DNA of 64,000 bases. Source: RYN-230 sp963768945 (GTDB taxonomy: Bacteria > Actinomycetota > Actinomycetes > Streptosporangiales > Streptosporangiaceae). Shown here piece after piece: positions 15,991 through 23,782 of this stretch. The position numbers were made by a program, and so were the translations under genes. Positions within the stretch are counted from its first letter, which is position 1, and each line of letters starts with the position of its first letter. Under the pieces are notes generated by a model. That model had not been told where the DNA came from and ran no database searches. It saw only the letters and a program-made list of their open reading frames with translations. The stretch is taken from the NCBI GenBank assembly GCA_963768945.1, contig CAVYJW010000006.1, forward strand, positions 620,001-684,000. The letters are read 5' to 3'.

Positions 15991-16395
15991 CTAGGGAATA
16001 TCGTCGCGGGCAGAATAGGGACGCCCGGGCCAGTAAGGCCACTCTTCGAACCAGGTGCACCGGCCATCGTTGCCGAGCCGGATGACCCACAGATCCCGGT
16101 ATTCCTGCCGCAGCGGGTTCCCATAACGGACCTCGGCCCGGACCACCGCCGTGGGACCGTCGACGGCAAGGATCTCCGTGGCCATGGTGAAGACCTCGCC
16201 GGGCCCTTCCCGCTGTTCGTCCCACATCCGCTTGATCGCGTCCAGGCCGGTAACCGGCTGTTCGTAAGGGGATTGAAGGTAGGTGGCATCGCCAGCGAAC
16301 AGGCTGGCGAGGCCGTCTGTCCCAGGTGCCCGCCAGCTGGCCTCATAGCCTGCCAGCCACCGGCTCACCATCGCGCGGTCGATCACCTTCCCCAT
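15991..16395 (-). CDS. NTF2-fold (SnoaL-like) protein
   Basis: The protein has 134 residues from ATG 16395 (MGKVIDRAMVSRWLAGYEAS). The pattern SLFAGDATYLQSPYEQPVTG, then IKRMWDEQREGPGEVF and GNDGRCTWFEEWPYWPGRP, is typical of the DUF4440/SnoaL-like NTF2 superfamily, which includes isomerases, hydratases and non-catalytic members. The longer frame to 16467 would overlap the gene upstream and is less likely. Role unknown. Confidence 0.7.
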   Translation of the reverse strand: MGKVIDRAMVSRWLAGYEASWRAPGTDGLASLFAGDATYLQSPYEQPVTGLDAIKRMWDEQREGPGEVFTMATEILAVDGPTAVVRAEVRYGNPLRQEYRDLWVIRLGNDGRCTWFEEWPYWPGRPYSARDDIP

Positions 16396-16453
16396 GGTGC
16401 CCGCAACCAGCCGGCTGCCACCACCACAGGGCCGGATAGGACCACTGATCCAG

Positions 16454-16810
16454 TTAAGGCCGGGCACCCGTGAAGTCGTGAGCGGCCCGGGCTGCCGCGC
16501 ACGGGGCGCACAACGGCACGTTGACGTCTCCCAGCCAGTCCGAGCTGTACTGGGCCGTAATCACCGCGTCGAATACCTCGCAGACGCCTCGGTCCGCCGG
16601 ATGAGCCCTCGAACAGAAGCAAAGGCAGGGCCGCCGCCGCATCACTTTCTCGGCGTGCTCGATCACCGTGCGGACCTCAGGCCGGTTCGCGACCTCCGCG
16701 AGCGCATCCAAGGCCAGCCGCATGCGCTCCAGCACATCAGACAAGGCCTGCCCTACTCGCCGGCCGGCCTCCGCGAAGTTATCGGCGAGCTGGTCCCGGT
16801 CATCACTCAC
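16454..16810 (-). CDS. Small cysteine-containing protein of unknown function
   Basis: The protein has 118 residues. The first half is helical and charged (LADNFAEAGRRVGQALSDVL). The second half has cysteines spaced as RRPCLCFCSRAH, GVCEVF and PLCAPCAAARA, plausibly one metal site. The ATG at 16810 is preceded by GAGAATGCC. It does not match WhiB or any other actinobacterial cysteine family I know. It ends near the NTF2-like gene on the same strand. Confidence 0.55.
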   Translation of the reverse strand: MSDDRDQLADNFAEAGRRVGQALSDVLERMRLALDALAEVANRPEVRTVIEHAEKVMRRRPCLCFCSRAHPADRGVCEVFDAVITAQYSSDWLGDVNVPLCAPCAAARAAHDFTGARP

Positions 16811-16925
16811 AGTGGCATTCTCCCACTGTCACAGACCCAGAATCCAGGGCACGGGCGGAAATCAGCGCGGGCCCGCAGGCCCCAGGGCTCCGGCGTGTTC
16901 CGTGAATGTGCTCGCCGAGCGGTCC

Positions 16926-17090
16926 TGGACAGCCAGTGCCCGGCTGTTCATCGTGGCCAAACGGCCGCACCGGGGGTAGCCGCTGACGGCGGTGGGGCTG
17001 CGCCGTATCTTCCGCTACGACCGGGAGACCGCCGGGGTTCCGGCCGGGAATCCGCACGCGCTGCGGCGTACCTTCGGCACCGCTCTGGAA
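16926..17090 (+). pseudogene. Tyrosine recombinase (integrase) C-terminal fragment with in-frame stop
   Basis: One frame reads SARLFIVAKRPHRG, a TAG stop at 16977-16979, and then in the same frame PLTAVGLRRIFRYDRETAGV followed by NPHALRRTFGTAL. This matches the C-terminal catalytic part of phage-type integrases, where (P)HxLRxTFGT carries the His-x-x-Arg of the active site. The upstream catalytic domain and the final Tyr are missing. It is a decayed remnant of an integrative element; tRNA-Arg and the IS4 remnant are 6 kb to the left. Confidence 0.6.
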
Positions 17091-17100
17091 ATGAGCAGAA

Positions 17101-17140
17101 TTGCATCTGATGCAACATTCGCCGGATCCGGTGAATGTTG
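17101..17140. promoter_or_regulatory. Two overlapping palindromes, operator- or att-like
   Basis: TTGCATC-T-GATGCAA (17101-17115) overlaps a 28-bp palindrome at 17113-17140, arms CAACATTCGCCGGA and TCCGGTGAATGTTG, with a single mismatched pair. They lie just past the integrase remnant and 140 bp before the next gene. They could be an operator, a transcription hairpin or a recombination site. Confidence 0.5.
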
Positions 17141-17281
17141 TGCTGCCTGCGCCGCAGCGTAAAGCGCGGATTTCCCGCGGGTGCGTGCAGCGGGTAACGG
17201 GGCATGAAGTGTCCTGCGCGCAGCCCGGGGTGAGGAGGCTGCCGCGTCCGGGAAACAGATGACAAGGGGGGTTAGTGAGCC

Positions 17282-17836
17282 GTGGTAGCGGAGAACTTGA
17301 GGATTATTGGAATCAAGGTCGACTCGCGGCAAGCAGCCGAGGGCGTTGTTGATCAACTCGACGCTAAGGTGGACTCCGGCGGGGCAACGATCCGCGAGGT
17401 GGCGATCGTCTACAAGACCGGCAGTGGCAAAGTCAAGGTCAACTATGTGCACTCGCACGCGGTGCTCATCGGCTCAGCCGTCGGGCTGGGCGTGGCGGTG
17501 CTCGGGCTGGGCACGGTAGCGACCGGTGGGGCGCTGTTGCCCATCTTCGTCGCCGGCGCGGTGGGCGTCGGCGTCGATACCGGGATCGGAGCCACGATCG
17601 GGCACTTTGTCGGGAAGCACCGGCGTCAGGAGAGCAAGGACTTCCTCAAGTCGATCGGTGAGTCGGTCCAGGCCGGGGGCGCTGCGGTGCTGGTGGTCGC
17701 CGACCCGGAGAACGCGGAGAAGCTGCTCGCCGATGTCCGTGCCGACTATCCTGGTCACGAAAGCATCGACCTGTCCGCGGCCGAGCAGGAAGACATCATC
17801 AGAAGCGCCCACCAGGCTATCGCCGACGCAAGCTAG
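17282..17836 (+). CDS. DUF1269-type membrane protein with glycine-rich hydrophobic segment
   Basis: The 184-residue protein starts MVAENLRIIGIKVDSRQAAE, has a ferredoxin-like front domain and then a long Gly/Val/Ala-rich hydrophobic stretch, about residues 60-105 (VLIGSAVGLGVAVLGLGTVA and GVGVDTGIGATIGHFVG), resembling a glycine zipper. It closes with a soluble domain (AAVLVVADPENAEKLLADVR). This is the pattern of the DUF1269 family, linked to stress responses in some bacteria. The GTG start at 17282 has AGGGGGG upstream. Confidence 0.75.
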   Translation: MVAENLRIIGIKVDSRQAAEGVVDQLDAKVDSGGATIREVAIVYKTGSGKVKVNYVHSHAVLIGSAVGLGVAVLGLGTVATGGALLPIFVAGAVGVGVDTGIGATIGHFVGKHRRQESKDFLKSIGESVQAGGAAVLVVADPENAEKLLADVRADYPGHESIDLSAAEQEDIIRSAHQAIADAS

Positions 17837-18089
17837 CCCTAAGCTAGCCCGCCCGGCCGCAACGAAGGCCTGAAGAGGAAGCAGCGGCAGCCAGACACGG
17901 CGATCTTCAGATTCCGCGTGGCCACAGCGCTGGCGGGAATCGTCGTCGGCCATAATGGCACGCAATGCCGGCCTGCCGGGTATCGATGTGGCCCATGAAC
18001 GTTTCGGTTTCCCTTGGCCCCGCCTGTGCTGGCGATGATGGGCGGCGGCGTGCCTGCCGTGCCGCCAGGGTCACCTGGGACGCACACAG

Positions 18090-18821
18090 TCATCCGCGTT
18101 TACGTAAGGCGGACCGCGATGAAGTCAGGGACGCGAATACAACAGTAGAACTGAGATAATGATGTGTGGCGTAGTCGAATGCGCCGCCGCACGTTATTAG
18201 ATGCAGGGTCGCATTCCCGCTCGCGCCGTAAACAATTTTCGAGGGGAAATCTGATTTCGGGTACTGACGTACGCCAGTGACCCGGAAAACGGCGGTGATA
18301 CCGTCGGCGAGCCTCACGTTGACGCGGTTCCCGGGGCGGAGGGCCCCCAGCCGGAAGAAGACAGCGGGCCCCTGATAACTGTCGACATGCCCCTCGATGA
18401 CCGACGCCCCGATCTGGCCCGGCGTGACCGAGTACTTGTACCACGCCGCCTCATCGGCCCGCCCGAAAAGTGATGGCACCTGTATCGTGCCGTCAGGGTT
18501 GACACCGAGGCGCAGCAGATCCGAGTGCACGCCGATGGCCGGGATATCCACCGAGACCGGCATTGAGCGGCGCAGCGACGGGCCGCGGCCTGCGAACCCG
18601 GTAACGCCCGCTGCCGCCAGGGAAGGCTGGGGCGCATGCTCCTGAGCACCGATCGCGACGCCGACAGCCGCGGCCCCCACCACGATGAGAAGGACACCGA
18701 TCACTCCGGCAACGCGGGCACGGAGGCTTCCTGACGTACTGGGCGGAGGGGCAAACCTGCTCTGCGGCCACGACACAACCACGCGAAACCCGGCTATACG
18801 CTGCCGCTCCGCCTCCCCCAA
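18090..18821 (-). CDS. Class F sortase
   Basis: This is a membrane transpeptidase for attaching surface proteins. It has 243 residues: a transmembrane helix at about 36-57 (VAGVIGVLLIVVGAAAVGVA), then the sortase beta-barrel from VDIPAIGVHSDL. The catalytic His is His145 (VIEGHVDS) and the Cys is Cys211 (LHLITCGGAFD). The family usually has an Arg about 12 residues after the Cys, in a YRDNVVV-type segment; here the matching stretch reads HYLSSTVVF, with Leu223 at that place. A secreted protein with a sortase-type C-terminus is encoded divergently at 19069. Confidence 0.85.
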   Translation of the reverse strand: MGEAERQRIAGFRVVVSWPQSRFAPPPSTSGSLRARVAGVIGVLLIVVGAAAVGVAIGAQEHAPQPSLAAAGVTGFAGRGPSLRRSMPVSVDIPAIGVHSDLLRLGVNPDGTIQVPSLFGRADEAAWYKYSVTPGQIGASVIEGHVDSYQGPAVFFRLGALRPGNRVNVRLADGITAVFRVTGVRQYPKSDFPSKIVYGASGNATLHLITCGGAFDYATHHYLSSTVVFASLTSSRSALRKRG

Positions 18822-19068
18822 TGCCTTCCCTCCCCTGTCTTCCCCAGGGTGCCCTACACGCGTAGCCTAATGTGTTAGTGATGAACGAGCCATTGCCCGT
18901 GTGTGCGGCCTGCGGCCTTTGCCTTTATGGCCGACGGCGCTTTCTGGGACCTGCCCGGCCCGAGCAGTACTCGGGCGGGCTAAGCAATTTCCGTTCCGGG
19001 GCCGGTTTCTGATGACGGCACCGGGAACAGGCCAGGCACCTGCCGACGCATGAGGAGGTCCCATTTAG
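18822..19068. promoter_or_regulatory. Divergent sortase/substrate control region with hairpins
   Basis: It holds a perfect 7-bp stem with five-base loop (GCCCGAG 18958-18964, CTCGGGC 18970-18976) and a second potential stem, GTTCCGG near 18993 with CCGGGAAC near 19020, both in the 5' leader of the substrate gene. No known riboswitch consensus was recognised. The substrate ATG is preceded by GAGGAGG about 11 bases upstream. Confidence 0.4.
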
Positions 19069-19557
19069 ATGCGCACAACCATCGCGGGGACGCGGCTCAG
19101 CGGGAGATTAAGGGCCTTCGGCTGCGCCACCGTGGCCGTACTCGCATCCGTGTCGGTCTCGGCTTGCTCGGGAAGCTCGCCCTCGGCGACACCGCCGTCA
19201 ATCTCACCCGGGGGCACACCGACAAGAACCGGCTTGCCCACGCCGACGGCCCGGCCTAGCGGTACAGCTACCGTCACCCCGACGAGTGAGACCGCCACTC
19301 CCACGGCCACTCCCACGGCCAGCCCCTCAGCGAGCGCGTCGGCGACCGCGAGCCCGTCACCGTCACCTTCCCCCTCACCGACACCCTCACCGACTCCGAG
19401 CCCGTCGGCCAGCGTGTTCCCCGCCGCCGCCCCAGCCACTGGCGGCGGTGGCACGGCCGGATTCCAGGACACCCTGCTGCTGAGCCTCGGCGTAGCGGCG
19501 ATCCTGGCCGGAGCGGGAAGCATCGCCTACCGCAGACGGGTCGTCAGGAACCGCTGA
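19069..19557 (+). CDS. Cell-wall-anchored lipoprotein-like protein, probable sortase substrate
   Basis: The 162-residue protein has an N-terminal export signal ending in a lipobox-like VSAC at Cys33. A stalk of about 90 residues, almost entirely Ser/Thr/Pro/Ala, follows. The C-terminal sorting region has an ATGGGGTAG motif, a hydrophobic stretch (TLLLSLGVAAILAGAGSIAY) and a positive tail RRRVVRNR. ATGGG-type signals accompany class F sortases in actinobacteria. There is no folded domain, so its job is probably structural. The sortase gene is next to it and divergent. Confidence 0.75.
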   Translation: MRTTIAGTRLSGRLRAFGCATVAVLASVSVSACSGSSPSATPPSISPGGTPTRTGLPTPTARPSGTATVTPTSETATPTATPTASPSASASATASPSPSPSPSPTPSPTPSPSASVFPAAAPATGGGGTAGFQDTLLLSLGVAAILAGAGSIAYRRRVVRNR

Positions 19558-19576
19558 GACGCGGAGCCGTGCAGGA

Positions 19577-19999
19577 TCACGCCGTGCCGCCCGTGTCGCG
19601 GGCCGTGCCGCGGGCGGGCAGCGTGAAAATACTGCCCGCCCGCTCCACCAGCATCGTCATCTCGTAAGCGACCAGGTCGAGGTCGGCTGTGGCGGTGGTG
19701 AGCACCGCGAGGCTGGTTCCGCCATCGATCGACATGATCACGAGGCTGGCCAGTTTCATGGTGACCAGGGCCTGGGTGACCGCATGCTCGTCGAATACCC
19801 GGGCTGCGGCAACGGCCAGGCTGATCAAGCCGGAGGTGATCGCGGAAAGCTGCTCCAGGTGCTCGCCCTGTAGCCGCTCTGAGACTGCCACCGGGACACC
19901 ATCCGAGGCCACGACGACGGCGTGCAGCACACCGGGAACACGCGTGGTGAAGTCAGTAATGAGCCGGTTGCGGTCCTGTGCACCGCGGGCCGGATCCAC
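19577..19999 (-). CDS. Roadblock/LC7 domain protein, conservon component B
   Basis: The 140-residue protein (RLITDFTTRVPGVLHAVVVA, SDGVPVAVSERL, ITSGLISLAVAAARVF) is the roadblock/LC7 protein of actinobacterial conservons, acting with the CvnA sensor and the CvnD GTPase. It starts 11 bases after the stop of the upstream kinase-like gene, so they form one operon. The usual next genes, cvnC (DUF742) and cvnD (small GTPase), are absent; the neighbour is the sorted surface protein. Confidence 0.88.
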   Translation of the reverse strand: MDPARGAQDRNRLITDFTTRVPGVLHAVVVASDGVPVAVSERLQGEHLEQLSAITSGLISLAVAAARVFDEHAVTQALVTMKLASLVIMSIDGGTSLAVLTTATADLDLVAYEMTMLVERAGSIFTLPARGTARDTGGTA

Positions 20000-20010
20000 G
20001 TCCTCCCCGC

Positions 20011-22056
20011 TCAGCGATCCTGGACCCGCTGCTTGGCCTCGCGCTCTGTCTGGGCCACGGCCCGCGCCCGGCGAGAGCCACGCTGGAAGCTGGCCAGCCG
20101 TGCCCGGGCACTCTCCGCCGGTTCGGCAGCGGAGGCCCGGGATGACCAGGCCGCAGGAGCTAAGAACGGCGGATCCGCAGGCCCGGCGTCGGGTCTCCCG
20201 GTCGCCCTGACCGGGAGGACTTCGCCAGCCTGGCGCGGCCGGCCGCCGTCCGCAGGGTCCCGCGCGATCAGTGTGGTGGGCAGGTGCACCTCGGCGTTCG
20301 TGCCACCGTCCGGCGGCAGCCTCAGCGTCACCGTGATGCCGTGCCGCGCCGCCAGGTGCGCGACCGCGAACAAGCCCATGTGCCGGGTGACCGCCACGTC
20401 CGCGGCCACCGGGTGGGCCAGTTCCCAGTTGAGCTGCCTCAGATGGTCTTCCGGCACGCCCATGCCAGCGTCGGCGATGTTGACCAGCAAGCCGCCTTCG
20501 CTCGCGAGGTGCCCGGTCACGATTACCTGGGTCGTCTTGGGCGAAAACGTGGTGGCATTCTCCATCAGTTCGGCGAGCAGGTGGGCGATGTCAGCTACAG
20601 CGCTCCCACTCACTGAGTCACCCAGCTGGACGTCCAGAACGACCCGGTTGTACTGCTCGATCTCCGACACTGCGGCCCGGAGCACGTCCACCAGGGCGAC
20701 CGGCTCGGTCCACTGGCTTGATGTCTGGTGGCCCGCGAGGATGAGTGCGCTGTCGGAGTTGCGCCGCATCCGGGTGACCAGATGATCTATCTGGAACAGG
20801 CCGGCCAGCCGCCCCGGGTCGTCCTCGCCTCGTTCCAGGCTGTCGATCAGCCGCAGCAGCCGTTCCAGCAGGGAATGGCTGCGCCGGAAGAAACTGGCAG
20901 ATATGGCACTGATACTGCGCCGCTGCCGGGCCTCTTCACCGGCGAGGCGCACGGCCTCCCGGTGCTCGCGCACCATGGACCGGGTCATGACAATGGTGGC
21001 CAGCAGGACCAGGGCGAGCACGGCCAGCGCGGCAGCGCCGGTGATGACCGCGGACCGCATCGCGGACCGCTGCAGGGCCTGGGCGCGGGCGGCGGTCCAG
21101 GCCGACAGTTGCTGATCGGCATGACGCATCCAGCCCACCGTGAACGACATCCCGGCCGACCACTGCTGGCTGGCAGGCGCGCCGAGATCCAGCGATCCGC
21201 CGCCGGCCGCGGCCGCGCGCTGTTCCACCGTCGCGGCCTGGGCAGCCAGCGGGCTGGCCAGGGTCCTGGTGAGGGCCCAGTTCTCCTCCCTGGTCGCCGA
21301 GATCCGGAACCAGGCGAGGTCGCTGGCCTGCTCCGCCTGTGCGGTGATCAGCGCAGTGCGCGCCCCGGGCCCGAACTGGCCTTCGGCGAGCGCCGCGCCC
21401 AGGATGGCCTGCTGCCGCGACACCTGGTCCGTCATCCTGGACAGGGAGCCGAGCGCACGCACACTGGAGATCAGCGTGGAGTTGCCGGTCAGGTCCGTGA
21501 TGCCGTCGCCAGCCGGGAACAAGCCAGCCGTCGCCGCGGAATAGCCGTCGATCACGGCCAGCGCGGAAGCCTGGCTCTGCACTGCCTTCCTGCGCAGGCC
21601 AGGCAGTTCGGCGATGCTAGCCAGGACCGTGGCCGGGCTGGCCTGCGTCCGGGCCGGGTAACCGTGGTCAGCCTGGCGGGCCAGGCGGCGCACCGTGGCC
21701 GCCCAGCCATCGGTGACCACGTACTGGCGGTGCAGGGCCAGGAGGCCCGCGGCCGGGCGGCCGTCCGCGATGAACGCGGCCGTGTCGGCCCGCTCATCCT
21801 CCATCGCCTGCGTTAATCCGGCGACCTCCTGGCCGAACACTGCGAGTCGGCTGACCTGGCCATATGCCGCCGCGCTGCGCGTCGCTGCGGTGACCCGCAG
21901 CCCGGTCAGCGCCAGGGCCAGAAGCGTCGGAATCGCCACCAGGATGATGAGGCCGAAGGCCATCCGCCTGTTCCGAGGGGCCGGAGCCGGGTCCGCACCA
22001 CGCCACGCGGGCAAGGTGACGGGAGGGGCGGCATCAGCAGAACGGGGCTGGCTCAT
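20011..22056 (-). CDS. Conservon sensor protein CvnA-like, nitrate-sensor/histidine-kinase-type ATPase
   Basis: The protein has 681 residues. A transmembrane helix at about 33-55 and another at about 335-360 flank an extracytoplasmic helical sensor of the NIT type (GLTQAMEDERADTAAFIADG). The cytoplasmic part has a linker (RRSHSLLERLLRLIDSLERG) and a GHKL ATPase domain with the N box LLAELMENATTFSP, then IADAGMGVPEDHLRQLN and GLFAVAHLAARHGI. The phosphorylated His of ordinary kinases is not obvious, as in CvnA proteins. It is paired with the roadblock gene downstream. Confidence 0.88.
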   Translation of the reverse strand: MSQPRSADAAPPVTLPAWRGADPAPAPRNRRMAFGLIILVAIPTLLALALTGLRVTAATRSAAAYGQVSRLAVFGQEVAGLTQAMEDERADTAAFIADGRPAAGLLALHRQYVVTDGWAATVRRLARQADHGYPARTQASPATVLASIAELPGLRRKAVQSQASALAVIDGYSAATAGLFPAGDGITDLTGNSTLISSVRALGSLSRMTDQVSRQQAILGAALAEGQFGPGARTALITAQAEQASDLAWFRISATREENWALTRTLASPLAAQAATVEQRAAAAGGGSLDLGAPASQQWSAGMSFTVGWMRHADQQLSAWTAARAQALQRSAMRSAVITGAAALAVLALVLLATIVMTRSMVREHREAVRLAGEEARQRRSISAISASFFRRSHSLLERLLRLIDSLERGEDDPGRLAGLFQIDHLVTRMRRNSDSALILAGHQTSSQWTEPVALVDVLRAAVSEIEQYNRVVLDVQLGDSVSGSAVADIAHLLAELMENATTFSPKTTQVIVTGHLASEGGLLVNIADAGMGVPEDHLRQLNWELAHPVAADVAVTRHMGLFAVAHLAARHGITVTLRLPPDGGTNAEVHLPTTLIARDPADGGRPRQAGEVLPVRATGRPDAGPADPPFLAPAAWSSRASAAEPAESARARLASFQRGSRRARAVAQTEREAKQRVQDR

Positions 22057-22600
22057 TGCGCTTCCTCGCTAATCTGGGAAACTCCTTTCAAGGCAATCCG
22101 GTAATTCTCAGAGCCTCCTCAGACAAGAGACGCGATCCGGTCACCTTTCCCCCGTTCTTCCACAAGACGATACCTCCGTGCCCGTCTGCCGGGATACGGC
22201 CCGGCTGGGTTGCGTGTTCCTGATCAGGGCAATAACTGCTCCCGTGTCCCACTGGCCACGGGAGCCCTCCGCCGGGCCAGGCCAGGCCACCCACTGCGGT
22301 CGCCGCCCCCAGCACAGTCCCGATGCGGGATGTCCCGATCACTGCCCGCCCCCCCGACGCCCCTGCCTCAGTGTGGGAGCCAAGTAGCTGAGTGGCCACA
22401 TGACAGCATGGCATCGGCCTCCTGTCGCCCACTCAACGTGAATCAGGGACTTTCTCACATGCGCCCAATCACCGATGACTCCGCGGATGCGGGGGGGTTA
22501 TCACCTTGACGAAAGATCTTGCCAGTATGGGAATGAGGCCCCTGGGTGTATGGTCGGCCGCCAGGGACAAAACGACTGTCCATGAGATCCGGGGGGAACC
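22057..22600. other. Non-coding stretch upstream of the cvnA-like gene
   Basis: No credible gene was found. It must contain the promoter of the minus-strand sensor operon and that of the plus-strand gene at 22601. A GC-rich imperfect hairpin lies near 22480-22500 (CCGCGGATGCGGGG). No other structure stands out. Confidence 0.4.
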
Positions 22601-22864
22601 ATGCCGACCGTAATCGCCCACCACGACGTGAAGGACAAGGATCACTGGCTTGCCTCACCGCGGCGTGAGGAAGTATTCGGGCCGCTCGGGGTGACCAACA
22701 TCCGCACGTTCGCTGACCCGCAGAATCCGAACCGGGTCGCGGTTCTCATGGACGTGGCCGACATGGGCACCGTCATGGCCGCGATGCAAACCGACAAGAT
22801 GACCGAGGCCATGGCGTATGACGGCGTGCTGCCCGAGACCCTGGTGATCCTCGTCGAGGTGTAG
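22601..22864 (+). CDS. Small conserved protein, probable dimeric alpha/beta-barrel fold
   Basis: The protein has 87 residues: MPTVIAHHDVKDKDHWLASP, then TNIRTFADPQNPNRVAVLMD and MAAMQTDKMTEAMAYDGVLP. The layout resembles short ferredoxin-like (dimeric alpha/beta barrel) proteins related to monooxygenase and cyclase-like families. The start has GGGGGG four bases upstream. It precedes a TetR-P450 operon on the same strand but has its own leader. No specific function can be given. Confidence 0.65.
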   Translation: MPTVIAHHDVKDKDHWLASPRREEVFGPLGVTNIRTFADPQNPNRVAVLMDVADMGTVMAAMQTDKMTEAMAYDGVLPETLVILVEV

Positions 22865-22900
22865 CGGGAGGGCCGCAACCTCACGCGTCGGCCCTGGCCC

Positions 22901-22936
22901 TTGACGAAATCATATAAACGTTCTTTTAATTTCGTT
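22901..22936 (+). promoter_or_regulatory. Promoter and operator of the tetR-ferredoxin-P450 operon
   Basis: TTGACG (22901-22906) and TTTAAT (22925-22930) are 18 bp apart, and the ATG at 22937 follows the -10 by six bases, implying a leaderless mRNA. An inverted repeat, ACGAAAT (22904-22910) with ATTTCGT (22929-22935), spans the promoter, with AACGTT between its arms; it is a likely TetR operator for autoregulation. Confidence 0.6.
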
Positions 22937-23584
22937 ATGGGCCGCATTGCGGGGATCACCGCCGCCGAGACGCGCGAGCGCCTGCTGCGGGCGGGCGCCG
23001 ATGTGTTCGCCGCCCGGGGCTTCGACGGAACCCGGGTGGCCCGCATCGCGGCGGCCGCGGGCGTCAGTAACGGTGCGCTGTACGCGCACTTCGCCTCGAA
23101 AGCGGACCTGCTCGTGGACGCGCTGCGCACGCACGGGCGGGGACTGCTCGCCGACCTGGTGGCCGCTGAGCCTGACATGCCAGTCACCGACATGCTTCTC
23201 CTTATCGGCCGGCGGCTGACCCGCGGCCGGGACGCCCGTGGCTACCTCATCGTCGAGGCGCTGGTGGCGGCCCGGCGAGACGAGGAGGTCGCCCGGCCGA
23301 TGCGCGACTACGTCGGCGAGCATGCCCGCTGGCTCGCCGGTCTCATGCGCCTCGCCCAGGCCCGCGGCGAACTCGACCCGGCACTCTCACCGGACGCGCT
23401 CGCCCACTTCTGTCTCCTGCTCGGCATGGGCAGCGCGCTCGTCACCCCGGACCTGCACGCGGTCGGCGAAGAGGAGTGGGCCGCGCTGCTCACCCGGGTG
23501 GCCGCTGCCCTCGCCCCGGACGCCTCCTGCCCTGAGGCTGCCGCGCGGACAGCAACAGCCGCGCGGACAGGAACAGCAGAGTGA
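22937..23584 (+). CDS. TetR-family transcriptional regulator
   Basis: The protein has 215 residues from ATG 22937. The DNA-binding domain is at residues about 8-55: ETRERLLRAGADVFAARGFD, then VARIAAAAGVSNGALYAHFA. The C-terminal domain is of the common TetR_C type with Ala-rich helices. The longer frame from 22901 is rejected because the promoter lies inside it. Its stop overlaps the ferredoxin start as GTGA, so it is translationally coupled to the ferredoxin-P450 pair and probably represses its own operon. Confidence 0.88.
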   Translation: MGRIAGITAAETRERLLRAGADVFAARGFDGTRVARIAAAAGVSNGALYAHFASKADLLVDALRTHGRGLLADLVAAEPDMPVTDMLLLIGRRLTRGRDARGYLIVEALVAARRDEEVARPMRDYVGEHARWLAGLMRLAQARGELDPALSPDALAHFCLLLGMGSALVTPDLHAVGEEEWAALLTRVAAALAPDASCPEAAARTATAARTGTAE

Positions 23585-23781
23585 AGGTGCAGATCGACTC
23601 CGGGCGCTGCCAGGGGCACGGCCGTTGCTACGACCTCGCTCCTGGCCTGTTCGGCGACGACGACGAAGGCTACGGGAAAGTCCTGCGCGACGGCCCCGTG
23701 CCGCCCGGCCAGCAGCACGAGGCGCGCCTCGCGGTCGCCAACTGTCCAGAGCAGGCGATCACCCTCGTTGAGGGGGCATGA
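23581..23781 (+). CDS. Ferredoxin of the P450 redox partner type
   Basis: The protein has 66 residues. Cluster ligands are in CQGHGRC (Cys10, Cys16) and NCPEQAI near the C-terminus. The position that is Cys in 4Fe-4S ferredoxins is occupied by Gly-His, as in many actinobacterial P450 ferredoxins carrying 3Fe-4S clusters. The GTG start overlaps the TetR stop. The P450 start follows its stop at once (23783), so it probably donates electrons to that P450. No ferredoxin reductase gene is present. Confidence 0.9.
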   Translation: MKVQIDSGRCQGHGRCYDLAPGLFGDDDEGYGKVLRDGPVPPGQQHEARLAVANCPEQAITLVEGA

Positions 23782-23782
23782 C

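Noticed and set aside
18870..19068. c-di-AMP (ydaO) riboswitch before the sorted surface protein
   Set aside because: The leader has strong hairpins and a cell-wall gene downstream, but the conserved ydaO core bases could not be found.
23768..23782. TTG start five codons upstream in the P450 frame
   Set aside because: The GTG at 23783 has AGGGGG at ideal distance, and the extra codons overlap the ferredoxin gene without a ribosome-binding site of their own.
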